Made by a program: the position numbers and the translations under genes. Positions 36,709-47,611 of a stretch of 64,000 nucleotides of DNA are shown here, piece by piece. How positions within the stretch are numbered: the first letter of the stretch is position 1; every line of letters begins with the position of its first letter. Origin of the DNA: Pleodorina starrii (lineage: Eukaryota > Chlorophyta > Chlorophyceae > Chlamydomonadales > Volvocaceae). The stretch spans positions 124,001 through 188,000 of the forward strand of contig BRXU01000026.1 of assembly GCA_030267565.1 (NCBI GenBank), read 5' to 3'. The notes below the pieces were generated by a model. That model did not search any database, was not told where the DNA came from, and worked only from the letters and a program-made list of their open reading frames with translations.

Positions 36709-39274
36709 CGGACTCACACTACAGTCTCTCACGGGCTACGTCACCTGTCCTGATCCTTTTGAAAAGTCCGGGACGAGTGACTGCAGGTGCTTTCCGTCAC
36801 GGGGGACAGCGGGGAAAGGGCGAGGCCAGCCGGCTATTGCATATGGGCTGGCGGGGCGTTGTCGCCGAACAAAAAACGTCAGGATTCACGGCTGCTTGCG
36901 TGTCGCAGAATATTTTTCGAGCGTCACCTTGGCGTCACCGCGGGGAACATGCAGCCTGAGCATGCGGATTGCTTGCGTGCGCTTTGTGCCTTTGCCGCAC
37001 TTCCCATCTTCAGAGCAAAGGTCGAGCTGTCTGTCAGCCCTTCACCCGACATTTTGGAAAATCCGGAGGTGCCGGGACGCGCTTCGGACGCCTTCACAGG
37101 TACATGGAAGACACGCAAATAATACTGAATAACATTTGGAGCATACGTATTTGGAATGCGCTGACTGCCGACCACTTCGTCATGAAGAGTCACGCGCGCC
37201 TGCTTTCCTTCCCGACGCGATGTCGCGGATAGTTGCATGTGCAAGAGCCGAGAGCCTACCACACCACTCATCCCAGCTGCGGCAGTGATGCTCCATATCT
37301 TCAGCTCCAAACCGTTAATGAATGGCTGTCCTGTGGACGAGTGGGTTTGCACTGCAGCGGGGCAACCAGAGCAAGAGGAACCGGGGAGGCCACCCCTGGC
37401 CAACTGGCTCAGACGGCACACAGCACCTTGAGGGGAGGAGCAAACCCGGGTGGGTCAACAGCAGGCCCTCATCTGTAGTGGTAGGGTGCAGAAGAATATT
37501 TCCTGAGCTGCCTTTGTCCTCAGGCATGGGTTGCAGCACACTACTTGTTTGGAGTGACTCATGATTCTCATGAGCCCTCAAGACTTCGACCTCGCTTGCG
37601 GGCGTCGGGCCGCATATCCTAAATAGTATTGGCTAATAGGGGTACCCATGGCGGTGAGCGGCCCCGTCCTGAGCAATTTCATTCTGGTCGGCGGTCCCCT
37701 GCCCCCCTAGCCCTGGGGGAGTCTCTGGTTGCTTGTGGGCCTGCGTGATGCACGTTAAGTACGAGCTTTGGGCTTCGGCCGTGCCGGCAGTGTCAGGTGC
37801 GGTACGCACCTCCCAGCAATCCTCAAGGTCCACCGTAAACCGGTTTAGCAGTCCCCGGTTACGGAGATTATAGAAGCTAGCAGCAAGCGAAACGGTGAAT
37901 ATCCAGAACAGGCCGAACAGCCGAGCGTCATACGTACTTCACGTACATGCCGCTTTCCCGTCAAGCACATAACACAATTTCCTAGAAAGCAGGGCATTGC
38001 ACGAGGAAGCGCCGCCACCGGATAAACCATCCATGTGGGTAAGTGAGGCGCAGTAAGGCCCGTAAATCCTCAGCACATCAGCCAACGCAGTGCGGAAGAT
38101 TGGACAAGTCAACTAACGGGACGCCACAGTCGGACGAAGCAGCAAGACCTGGCAAGATGATGCTGTGCGCGTGCACACGGTCGGAGCGAGAGGCCACCAG
38201 ACGGCGCGCACCTCCAGATAACCGACCGTGTGTAGAGCTTAGTTCGGGCTGCCGTCCTCAGCGTCGTGTGCCGACTGCCCATCACGGCATTCGGGGAGGT
38301 ACATACGGTAGTGGAGAATGGGGGGTTGGGGGCGGTGGCCACACATATGAAGTACGTGGGCTTCCTCTAATCGGCACAACAGCTCTTGCTGAACTAAAAA
38401 GGGTGCCGCGCATTTCCCACTTGTGGATCACAGCGACGGACAGCACCGGCGCTGTCGCTCAGTCGCTGTGGCAGCCGCTGGTGGCGGTGGGACCACTGTA
38501 GGGCCACTGTACCCATCGCCACAACAACGCCGCCAATGCGCCGTTTGAAAGAGCCTCCTTCCCCCTCGCCGTAGCCGCAGCTGTAGGCAGGGATCGCGGC
38601 GCTGGACGGCACTACACCGCCGCCAGTCGGTCGGGCACTGGCAAATTTACGTTCGTCAGATGCGCCACCGCCGGACCGTCTACGATTACTTTGAACACGA
38701 GGCCGGGATGAACGGGGCAGGGATGAACACCTGTCGTTGCTGTCTGGTATGGCGGGCGGGGTTGCCCTATGGCTATATCGCGCGCCACCGCAGCAGCGCA
38801 ACTACTTTGCGCAAGATTGCGCAATGCCCTCGTGACCCTTACGCATGTGCTGCAAAATCTACGTGGCAACGGCTGTAAGGGCTGCTCACAGCTCGCCCCG
38901 TGCTTGAATGAGGTGCCGCCTTGAACGTCCCCAGCGGCTCGCTCTGCATGTGATTACAAAGTGCATGAAGAAGTTATGATAACCTGTGATGCGCCCATTC
39001 TAACTTCGGCACGGGGTGATTACCGCGACGTTTGCCTCAACCGAAAGAGCTTACACCACGGTTACGCTCTTCAGGCCCTGCTCTTATGCAAATCCTGACA
39101 GCGCGTGCACTTGTATATATACAAGTAAGGGCCTCCGGCAGTCCCGCTTTTGGTGTCAGCAGGCCGTGTGTAGCGGACCAGCGGAACCAACGCACTAGCC
39201 GAGGCATCGGAAATAGGGAGAGGTAGGTAGTCCTGGGTAGTCAGTTTCCCTTAATTCAGGAGGTTCATGTGCGG
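36709..39274. other. Non-coding stretch, nothing recognised
   Basis: Only short, overlapping open frames without family features were seen on either strand. Further exons of the candidate at 36107-36708 could extend into its first 500 bases, but no choice of acceptor is convincing. Confidence 0.5.
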
Positions 39275-42200
39275 TTAAGGCATGGCTCCAAAAACACGTC
39301 CTAAACACGGATGCAAGCTTGCAAGGCCCAACACATCCGCCACGTCCGCGCGACAACGCGCAGCTAAAAAGCGGGCTCCATCAGAGTTGGCGAGCGGTAG
39401 TCGGAAGTAGGAGAGGCAGGCGAAGGAAGCACAGTGATTGCAAGTGTATTGTACGCTCCGTTGGGGTGTTGCATGACTGGCGTGCATCGGTGCGCTAGCA
39501 AGCGCAACCCACAGCTGTACACTGCCGCCCAGCACCACGCCCCCAATCCCAATATCACTCGCACCCGCACGGCTTAGGGCCAGGTGCGTGTTGGCAGGGT
39601 GCGTGTTGCCGGTCAGGGGCACACCGTCCACCGCAAGGCGCCACGTGCTCTCCATGTTGTCATTCTCCCAGCGCACTCCAAACCACAGGCGTGCCTGGGT
39701 TGCCCGTAAGCGGCTGAGCTCGGTGGCGAGGTCGGGCAACGCCGGGTTCTCCGGCGTGCTCAGGGCCTCCCGCACAAACTCGCAAACTCGGTGATCAGAC
39801 CCACTCGCCGCTCGCTGGCAGGCCCGTCCTTCAGTTGTGTCGCCTGGCTGACCGTCAGGCGGCGAAGTGGCACTGCATCCGTTCCCCCGGGAAGGCGCAG
39901 TCGCCCAGTCGCCCGACGATCATGGCCATCACCTGCACGCAGTCTGGTGGTGGCAGTGCCGGCGGTTGCAGTTGCTGCTGCTGGGGGCCTTCCGCCTCCA
40001 CCTGCTGCCGCCGCTGCTGCCGTAACTGGGTCTCCACCATACAGGCTGCCTCCAGCCAGGCCGGGCCGATATCGTTATGCAGGCCCCCCAGAGCTGCAAG
40101 GGTGTCGTCCGTGTCCTGCAGTGGGGCTGGGGTCGTGGCTGGGTCGAGGTGCTCACGGGCCCACGCGTGCCAGGTTGCTCCCTGGAGGGTGGTCGAGGGA
40201 CAGTTCTTCCTTGATGCTGGCCCGAGGAGGCGGAAGGCTCAGCTGCTGCCGGCCTCGTTGGGCAACTTCGTGCTGGGTGTGGGGTTTGACGGTGGAGGAG
40301 TCTGCACCCGCCACCTGCAGCTGCAGGCTGGGGATCTGTGATCCGTCCGAAGGCTTGGCCTGGCTGCCGGTCGCCAGCATTGCGGTTAATTGCGCCGTGG
40401 CCTCCTCTGCTGCCTGCTGAGCCTTCCGCTCCTCCATGTTCCTCTTGCCGGCCTCCAGGGCCTTTTTTCTTTGCGCCTTGTTCCGCTCGGCTCGCTCCTC
40501 TTCGGACAGATGCTCGAGCTGTTGCCGCTTCCCCTTTGGGGCCTCGGGGCCTGCTGCGCCCTGGTCGGGCTGTGTGCGCTCCTGCTGCGGCCGCTGCCTG
40601 GCTTTGCCCCCGGTAGCCTTTCGCCTGCTGCCTGCCCCCGTAAGACCTGACTTGAACCAGAAAGCGAGGGCTGTAGCGGCTGCGGCGGCCGATGGGTCTC
40701 GCTCCTGCGGCACTGCTGCCACCGCACCGCTGCTGTGGACGTACGTGGTGGCCGCCTCCATCCAGGTGTCGGTGTCCTGTTTCGTCGCCATGCATGGAGT
40801 CGCCTGTGCCTGCACCCCTGGTTGGGTTGCCGCCATCGTGGGGTCCGGCTGTGGGGCCGATGGCAGCTGCGGCTGTTAAGTCGGTGATGGTGGTGGGGTT
40901 TGTATCCGTGGCTGGGCCTGCGGCGGCGGCGGGGTCGGCAGCCGTTGCATCTGGGCCTGCACCGGTGGCTGGGCCTGCAGCCGTGGGGCTGGTGGCGGCG
41001 GCGGCACCCACGGCGGCGGTGGGGCCTGCCTCGATGGCGGGGCCCGAGGCAGGGATGGCGCCCGCAGTGGCGGCTGTGTCCGCGGTGGTGGTGGGGCCTG
41101 CTGCGGCGGCGGGGCCTGCTAGGGGTAAATCGTTGTACTACTTACGGTCACAGTGACCGGTGGGGCCCTGGCTCGCTGCAGCAGCTGCCTGGTTTGCCCA
41201 CATGGAGTTGGGGAGCCTGGGTGCCGCGGCCGCCATGGCGGCCCATGTGTCTGCTCCGGCTGCAGTGGCAGTGATGTTGGCTGATGCCAGAGGCGTGGGT
41301 GGGGGTGAAATTCGTGGGGTCATGCCGGGCGTGATGCCCACCCCCATGGGCGCGTGCTGTATTCCTGCTCCCACCTCGGGCTCCGGGCCCCATCTATCTG
41401 GTCCGCTGTACGGTCGCAGCGTACGGTGGCGGCACCCCGCTCGAGGGGCCTGGCTGGGCCGGGGCAGCTGCGATCTGGGCGGCATGGTGTTGCTATTGCA
41501 ACTGCTGCAGCTGCTGCATCTGGCGCGCCAGCTCCGTCCGTGGCGGCCGTTTGCAAGGCAAGGTGAATGGTCCCCCCCGATCTTTGGGCGTGAGCCTGCT
41601 GTATGTCCAGGTGAGGCGCTGGCTTCTGGAAACCCGTCTTGTCCCATGTGCGCCGCGGGGTGGAGGAGGACATCGCGAGGATCTTCGGATTATCTGTCAG
41701 CCTGGGGCCGATGTGGCTGTGAGCGAGTTGCTGAACTGTCGCCTGTCCATTTGAACGTCGTTGGGGCGCGGAGGTCCGCGCCCGTCCGTTTTCAGCCATG
41801 ATGGCCTATCCTATCTAGGTATATTTTGCATTACGGTCGAAATTTCGCATTTGCCGCGGCCGAAGAGGTCGGCCAGTGGCAGTTCGCGGACGCATTAATG
41901 TTGTTGTTGCGATACTGGAACGTGGTGTCTCGCCCTGGCAAGTGCTGTGCGGTTGTGATGGTCGTTGGCGGCCGTTGCCGCTTTGGTAGTCATGAGGGCC
42001 AAGATGTCGCCCAGCCCTGCCCTGCCCGGCGGTTTGTGAGCCATCTGTTATCATTCCTGTAAGCATACTCGTTACATCAAATTATTACACGTTTCGCTGT
42101 CCCGCTCGTTCCCAACTTTCATTGCCCTTGCCCAAGGTCTGCTCTAGTGGACATGGACATGGCTGCACATGACAACATGTCCACTACTTATGTGCGTTAA

Positions 42201-42512
42201 TTTTTCAGACGCGGTCGCGTTATGTTGGGCGTTGGTGGACGTTTCAGTTTCGGTCGTCACGGTGGCGATTATGTCGCCCAGCCCTGCCCGGGCCGGCCTT
42301 TTTTGTGTTTTCCATTCCTCATCCTGTTCCATCTCCTCTACGGCCGTCGGCAGTGTGTAGTGAGCTCGCCCAAGGCATTTTCGCGTTGCGCGTACCTTCC
42401 TGGTACTGCTCTTTACCGCTGTACGGGTCCCATGTACTGGGTCCCACGCGGTACCCAGGGACATAAACCTCTTTTGGTTCTTAGAACCAAAATCGGTAAA
42501 AGACGCCGCCAT
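39275..42512 (-). pseudogene. Frame-broken Gln/Ala/Pro-rich remnant, probably retroelement-derived
   Basis: Coding-like segments on the minus strand change frame repeatedly. They run MAASFTDFGSKNQKRFM (42512-42144), MAENGRARTSAPQRRSNGQ (from 41799), an Ala/Pro section with ANITATAAGADTWAAMAAAAP (near 41250), repeated GPAAAAGP blocks (41110-40870), a Lys/Gln coiled-coil-like part (EERAERNKAQRKKALEAGK, near 40480), a Gln-rich part (QLRQQRRQQVEAEGPQQQQ, near 40000), and an end reading RWENDNMESTWRLAVDGVP (near 39640). That last motif resembles sequence following reverse transcriptase in some volvocine retroelement proteins, which is recalled and not checked. No intact transposase or RT domain is present. 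It could instead be a decayed host gene. Confidence 0.4.
41940..42300. repeat. Diverged direct repeat at the head of the remnant
   Basis: Positions about 41960-42030 and 42240-42300 share sequence around atgtcgcccagccctgccc (41 of roughly 60 bases by eye, not computed). On the minus strand both read as GRAGLGDI followed by Thr/Ala-rich text. This suggests a duplicated leader of the element at 39275-42512. Confidence 0.45.
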
Positions 42513-42750
42513 AACAAATTGCCGCTCCAGACATAAGTTTGATCTGTTTACCTACAGACAGCATCTGGACGAACAGTTGAGAAAAGGACGACGAAATCAG
42601 GGCGCGACGAAATCATCGAACCGTAGCATGACCTTGCAGCGTGGCTTGCAAAGGTTGCATTGACATCAACAATTGAATTAGGATTCGTTTGACTGGACTC
42701 CCTAACTCGCTAGTCATTTCGGTAATATTTCTTGTACAGGCGCAACGCAA

Positions 42751-44318
42751 ATGGCGGTTCTTCCGTCAACGGAGTCTGACGAGTACGTTGCGCCCAGCTC
42801 ACCTGCTGGTTATCTGATGTGGCACATCCTAAAGAAGGGCTTCCAGGCGGGTGGCGTGATTGGCGTCGCAGCCGTGGTTCCGGCACTCTACCTCGTGAAG
42901 AAAGTCCGCGACCCTGTGGCGTTGCTTCGTGCTATGGGATACAGTGCAATCACAGTGACTGCGGCCTCAGGTAGGGAGAGTGTCTGTGGGCTGTGCGGGT
43001 CCTTATCCATATCTTCGGTCAGGAAGTGGAGTCGATCAACTGCACTTCTCGGCACGACACAAATGTTCGGAACCAACGTGAGCTGTGATGTTTTGGGTTT
43101 GGGTCGTCGTGCGGGACAATTCATGGCGCTTTGATGCGCGGACAACTCTTTGGGTGACACATATCGTAATTGAAACTTGAAAGTGTGACGTTTCGACAAC
43201 CTTAGGCAAGCCGCACCCAGCACCATGGGATTTGGCATGAATGTTATTTAAGGTAAATCGGTATGCTCCGAACCTTCAGTCGCCCGCAGTACGACCTTGC
43301 GGCTTTGCGGTTGTTCCTACACGGATCAACCCAACCTTCCCTTTTCGTCCTCCATCACAACGCATGGCCTGAGCCGCGAGCCCGGGCGACCTCCGTTCCG
43401 CCTCCGTGCCCCCTTGCCGCTTGCTCGGGTCCCCAACCTCAGGCTTGGTCGTTCGTGTGTAGGTCTGCCGGGCCGCTTTAAGCTTTTCCCTTGCTCCTCC
43501 TGCCTGCCCTTGTCCGGTCGGGATGCTGTCCGCTCCCCAAGGTTTTTAAGGGGAGGCTTGCTTGTCTGGGGTTGGTTTCAGGCCTTGTCCGGTCGAGCAG
43601 GTTTTCGTCCGAGTGCCTGTACTTTGCCGTGCCCCCATTCGTCCTGTACCGTTCGGCGGACTTGGGGGTCGCTAGGGTTCTGCCTGGCACCAGGGCGGCT
43701 GCCACCCCTATCGAGCGGGTGCCGGATGGCACGGTTGGCTGCTCTGTGTTGCAGGCCTTGCTGACCTTGCGGCGCTCTGATTTCGGTCGGTCCCTGTAGC
43801 AAGCCACCTCGCCTGCTTTTTATTTTCGGCTGTTTGTGTTCTCTGATTTGCAAACAAGTTACAAGTTTCGCGTACTAGCGGCGACACCCGCAACCGCCAG
43901 GGGGCCATGGACGGTTGTAAAGGTACCCTGCCAACAACCGCCGCCGCCAACAGCCGCCGCGCCCCACCCCGCTCCCCCTTCCCGCCTCCCCCACGCCCCC
44001 CACGCAGGGTCCCTCGCCGCGTTCAAGTTCCCCAAGATCGACCAGGCGGGGTTCGAGGACCGCGCGTACCGGCTGCACTACAACGTGGGCCAGAACCGCA
44101 CCGACGACTTTTCGGCGGTGGGCGCGTTGGTCGGCCTGGCGGCGGCGGCGGTGCTGGTGCCGCGTGGCGCGGGCGGTTCCGCGTCGGCCTTCGGGCTGTC
44201 GCTCCTGGGTGGCTCGGCGGTGGGCGTCGCCGCGGGTGTGGCCGCCCACGTGGCGAGTATGCCGAAGGAGCTGAAGCACCCCAGCACGGCCCTGCACGAG
44301 ATCAAGCGCAACGACTAA
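42751..44318 (+). CDS. Small Tim17-like / glycine-zipper membrane protein
   Basis: Two exons, 42751-42970 and 44008-44318, join in phase (1+2) to 176 residues ending in TAA. Exon 1 holds a hydrophilic head and a Gly/Val helix (FQAGGVIGVAAVVPALYLV). Exon 2 holds the basic/aromatic linker YRLHYNVGQNRTDDF and two Gly/Ala-rich helices (AVGALVGLAAAAVLV and GLSLLGGSAVGVAAGVAAHV), then a polar tail. Small-residue-rich helices of this kind are typical of the Tim17/22/23 fold, which includes a complex I accessory subunit and DUF1757 proteins. A mitochondrial location is plausible, but I cannot name the protein. The 1,037-bp intron contains GC-rich sequence with no recognised gene. Confidence 0.72.
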
Positions 44319-44383
44319 ACTTACACGGCTAGACAGGTTGGACGCCCGCACCCTCGGTGCTCGGTTGTGCGCACACGCATCTG

Positions 44384-44452
44384 CTTGGTTGGTTCTTGGT
44401 TGGTTGGTTGTCTGGTTGGTTGGTTGGTTGGTTGATTGGTTGGTTGGTTGGT
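44384..44452. repeat. (TTGG)n microsatellite
   Basis: A nearly uninterrupted run of ttgg units begins about 65 bases after the stop codon of the preceding gene, so it is probably in its 3' UTR. Confidence 0.95.
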
Positions 44453-47400
44453 GCTGCACCTGCTGCTCGTAAATCGTGGGCCTGCTCACCGCCCTGCCGT
44501 GGGAAACAGGCAGCAGCAGCCACGCATGGTTGGCTAGCTACGGAGCCTTTTGAAGCCCTCAGCTGCCGGAACTGGCCCTACGTTGTGCGGTCGTACGCTG
44601 TCCTGCGCCGGTTCGGCTTTGGGGTTTTGCGGCGCGCAGCCTTAGCCAGTGGCCCATCCCCGTTTCTGCCGGCTGGCAAAGGCGGCTGCCAAACGAAGAC
44701 GGCTGGCAACGGCGGCTGGCGCAATGTGTGGATGCACGGGCGGGTAGCGGCGCTGTCGGGAGCTGCGTTGCGGTGCCTGTGTTGACTTGTTGGTACGTTT
44801 AGCGAACATAGGCGTCGTGTCGGAAGGTTATTGTTCACGCACAATTTCATTTACAAGGCATCAGCTTGCGTTTTGTATTTTGTCCGCACGGCTTCGTAGA
44901 TGGTACGTTTGAATGGCGAGGTGCACTCCCGGGCCTGTACCGCCGGCTACCAGGCTTCTTATCACAGTGAGCTTGCCCAAATTTGGTCTGTGTGTATTTG
45001 TGTTGGGTGCCACGAAGGATGAGGCACGCTTCGGTGCTTGTACTCGGAGCGTCGAGCTATAAGGAAAGGTGTGAACGTCATGCATGCATGCATGTACGGC
45101 ATGCTGTTGTGGGCACGTCGCCGCTGCGGGTTGTGCAGCGGTCTGGTCGGAAGGGGCCCCAGTGGGCCGAACCTCTCTCCTTGCACTGGCAGCTCTACCG
45201 GCAGTTGCAACCAGCAGGAGCCCTGAACGCGTCGGATCAATTTGAGCAAGGCGGTGGGGGCTTACTTGGGAGGCGGTTAGGGCTGTATTGGTTGCCCGAG
45301 TGCGGGCTTCGTGAAGGGTGTTGTTGTTCCGTTGGGCTCGAGACCCTGCGAAGGGTTAGTGCTGTGATGTTCTTGGGCGTGCTCAGCTGGCAACGGCCAC
45401 GGCCGTCTTATGCGCATATTGCGAAGTGTATGCGCAGAATGCCCAGTGGTACGTCTGCCTGGCCAGTGGTACAGTATTGCTACGACGTCTAGTCCTGAAA
45501 TAATATTGTGAGCATCTGCTACACCTTGACAACTCCACAGATTTGTGTTGATGCCGTTTCAATAGTGCTTGCCAGCCACCCCATGATTGGTGTGATGTAT
45601 GGGGAGGTCCAACTCCCCAGCGCCCCCAGAGGACGGTTTCGGAACTGCAATGAGCTGCGGCGCCACATGCCTGCGATGGCCGCTCGTGTAGGGCCCGAGT
45701 GGTCACAAACCAGAAGCACAGACAGACACAGAAAACGTCCTCCAAAAAAGTCCTCCAAAAAAGTCCTGCTAGATGTTCGCTACGCACGGCAAAACACGAC
45801 GGCCCCGCCCGCCACCGCTCGCTATCCATCTCGCCGCCAGCGGTACGTCAAATGTCGACAAAGCTGCGGCCAGCCGGCCACTGCTCGGCAGTGCCGCTGT
45901 CCAGTTCATTGTTACTGACGTATCGCCCTGGAAGCTTCGCGTCCCGTGGAGGCCGTTGGCCACCCCTGGAAGCTGGACCCCCTGGCCCCTGGTTCGAGGG
46001 TCCAAACAGCCGAAAAGGGGCCAACCTACGAACCGATATAGATAGAATGGGCTCAATGCCCGCGCATGCGCGTCCATAGCTCCCGCATGCCGCCAGTCAG
46101 TCATCCGTCCGACCGCATGTCTCTCTGTTATATCGTACCTTCATTACTGCCTTCCCGTCTGCCCCTTCGCGCAAGTGCCTGCCCCTGGCTGCCTGTCCCA
46201 AACTCCCGATGCCTCCAACTCAAACGAGCCTGGACGCTCGGTGGTCACCTGCCAGCAAGCGGCGTTTGCGCCACGATCCGCTGTCCCGCACACACGACAA
46301 ACTCCGACCCCCTGTCCCCCCGCAAAAATGATACGAATATATGCCCCAGCCCCCGCGTCCAGTTCCCTGCAGCACTACGGCAATCTTGACGTGCACGCAA
46401 GCCCCCTACGTGAACTCGAGTGCGGGGCCAACCCACCGCTTGTCAGACCCCACATCGCTCCAGGGTTGGAAGGATGCCTAGCAAGGGTGCCTAGATAGGC
46501 ATCCGATATGAGGCGTAGCAGGCGTAGCACGTGACAGTGACATCCTGTACGGCGCCACGCGGCCACAGTTTGGGCCGCCTCGCGCGCGGTCGGCGGTCGA
46601 CGTTGCTCCAATGCGGTTGCACCACGCATATGGAACTGCAAGGCTACTTTATTCCCGCGCCGGGTCTGACACAATATCGGCGACAGCGGCGACGGCGGCG
46701 ACCCAAAGAAAGACTTGCCCCTCTCGCGCGAGCGCGCTGTTACGACGTTATTCATTCACCGCGTGACTGACTTCTGCTCTACAAGCACGCAACCGCAGCC
46801 GCGCGCTCCGTCGTCCTGCACGATATAAATGAAGGCACGGCCCCTGCCGTACAATACTTCTATTCCGATGCGAAGCTCTCAACCCATCTCGCTCGCCTCC
46901 CATCGTCCCTTCCGTGCGAGGCACCTCCCTTGCACTGCATGCGCGGGCCAAGCAAACGACGGCTCCATTTATTTATGTACATACACAAACAATACATGCG
47001 GGCAACGTTGCGGTCGATCTTCATGCCCATGTACGGGCGCGGCACGGGTCTCTTTATTGTTCATTCGACGCGTTGTGGAAAAACACTAGCTGTACACCGA
47101 CGCGCAGCCGTCCTGATAGATGCAGAACGGGCCCCTGCTGTTAACCCAACCACAAACGGATGAGTTGCAACAAACGAAGTCCCTTCTGCAAAGCCCAGTC
47201 GCCTGGCCTAATAAAGAACGTATACATAGGACCAGAGCTGGAAATGGCCTCAAACATCCCTCTCCAGGAATTGGACTCTTCGAAGAAGGGAAACGCCCGA
47301 GGCAGACGAGGTGTGACCGTGTGTCATGCGCCGGGCCCGATGTCCTCACTCCAGGCGGTCGTGACCCGTGGGTCACGGCGCCGCCCCTCCTCGCATGACG

Positions 47401-47611
47401 TGACCAGGCGCACGCCAGCTTGGGCATCGATGTGCCGCAGCTCCGTCACTGCACCGCACTGCACCGCATTGCACTGCACTGGGACCCGTTATAGGACAGG
47501 CTCAGGCTCAGGCTCACGTCACAAACCCGATCCGACCCGACCCAACCCAACACCGCCCTCACCCACGGCCTCACCCAACATCCCGCAGCACCACGCCACA
47601 TCTCCCCACTC
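44453..47611. other. Non-coding stretch, nothing recognised
   Basis: No reading frame with family features was found on either strand. The right part must include the 3' UTR of the TPR gene. A short duplication (ccaaaaaagtcct twice near 45740-45765) and a catg microsatellite near 45080 are present. Confidence 0.5.
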
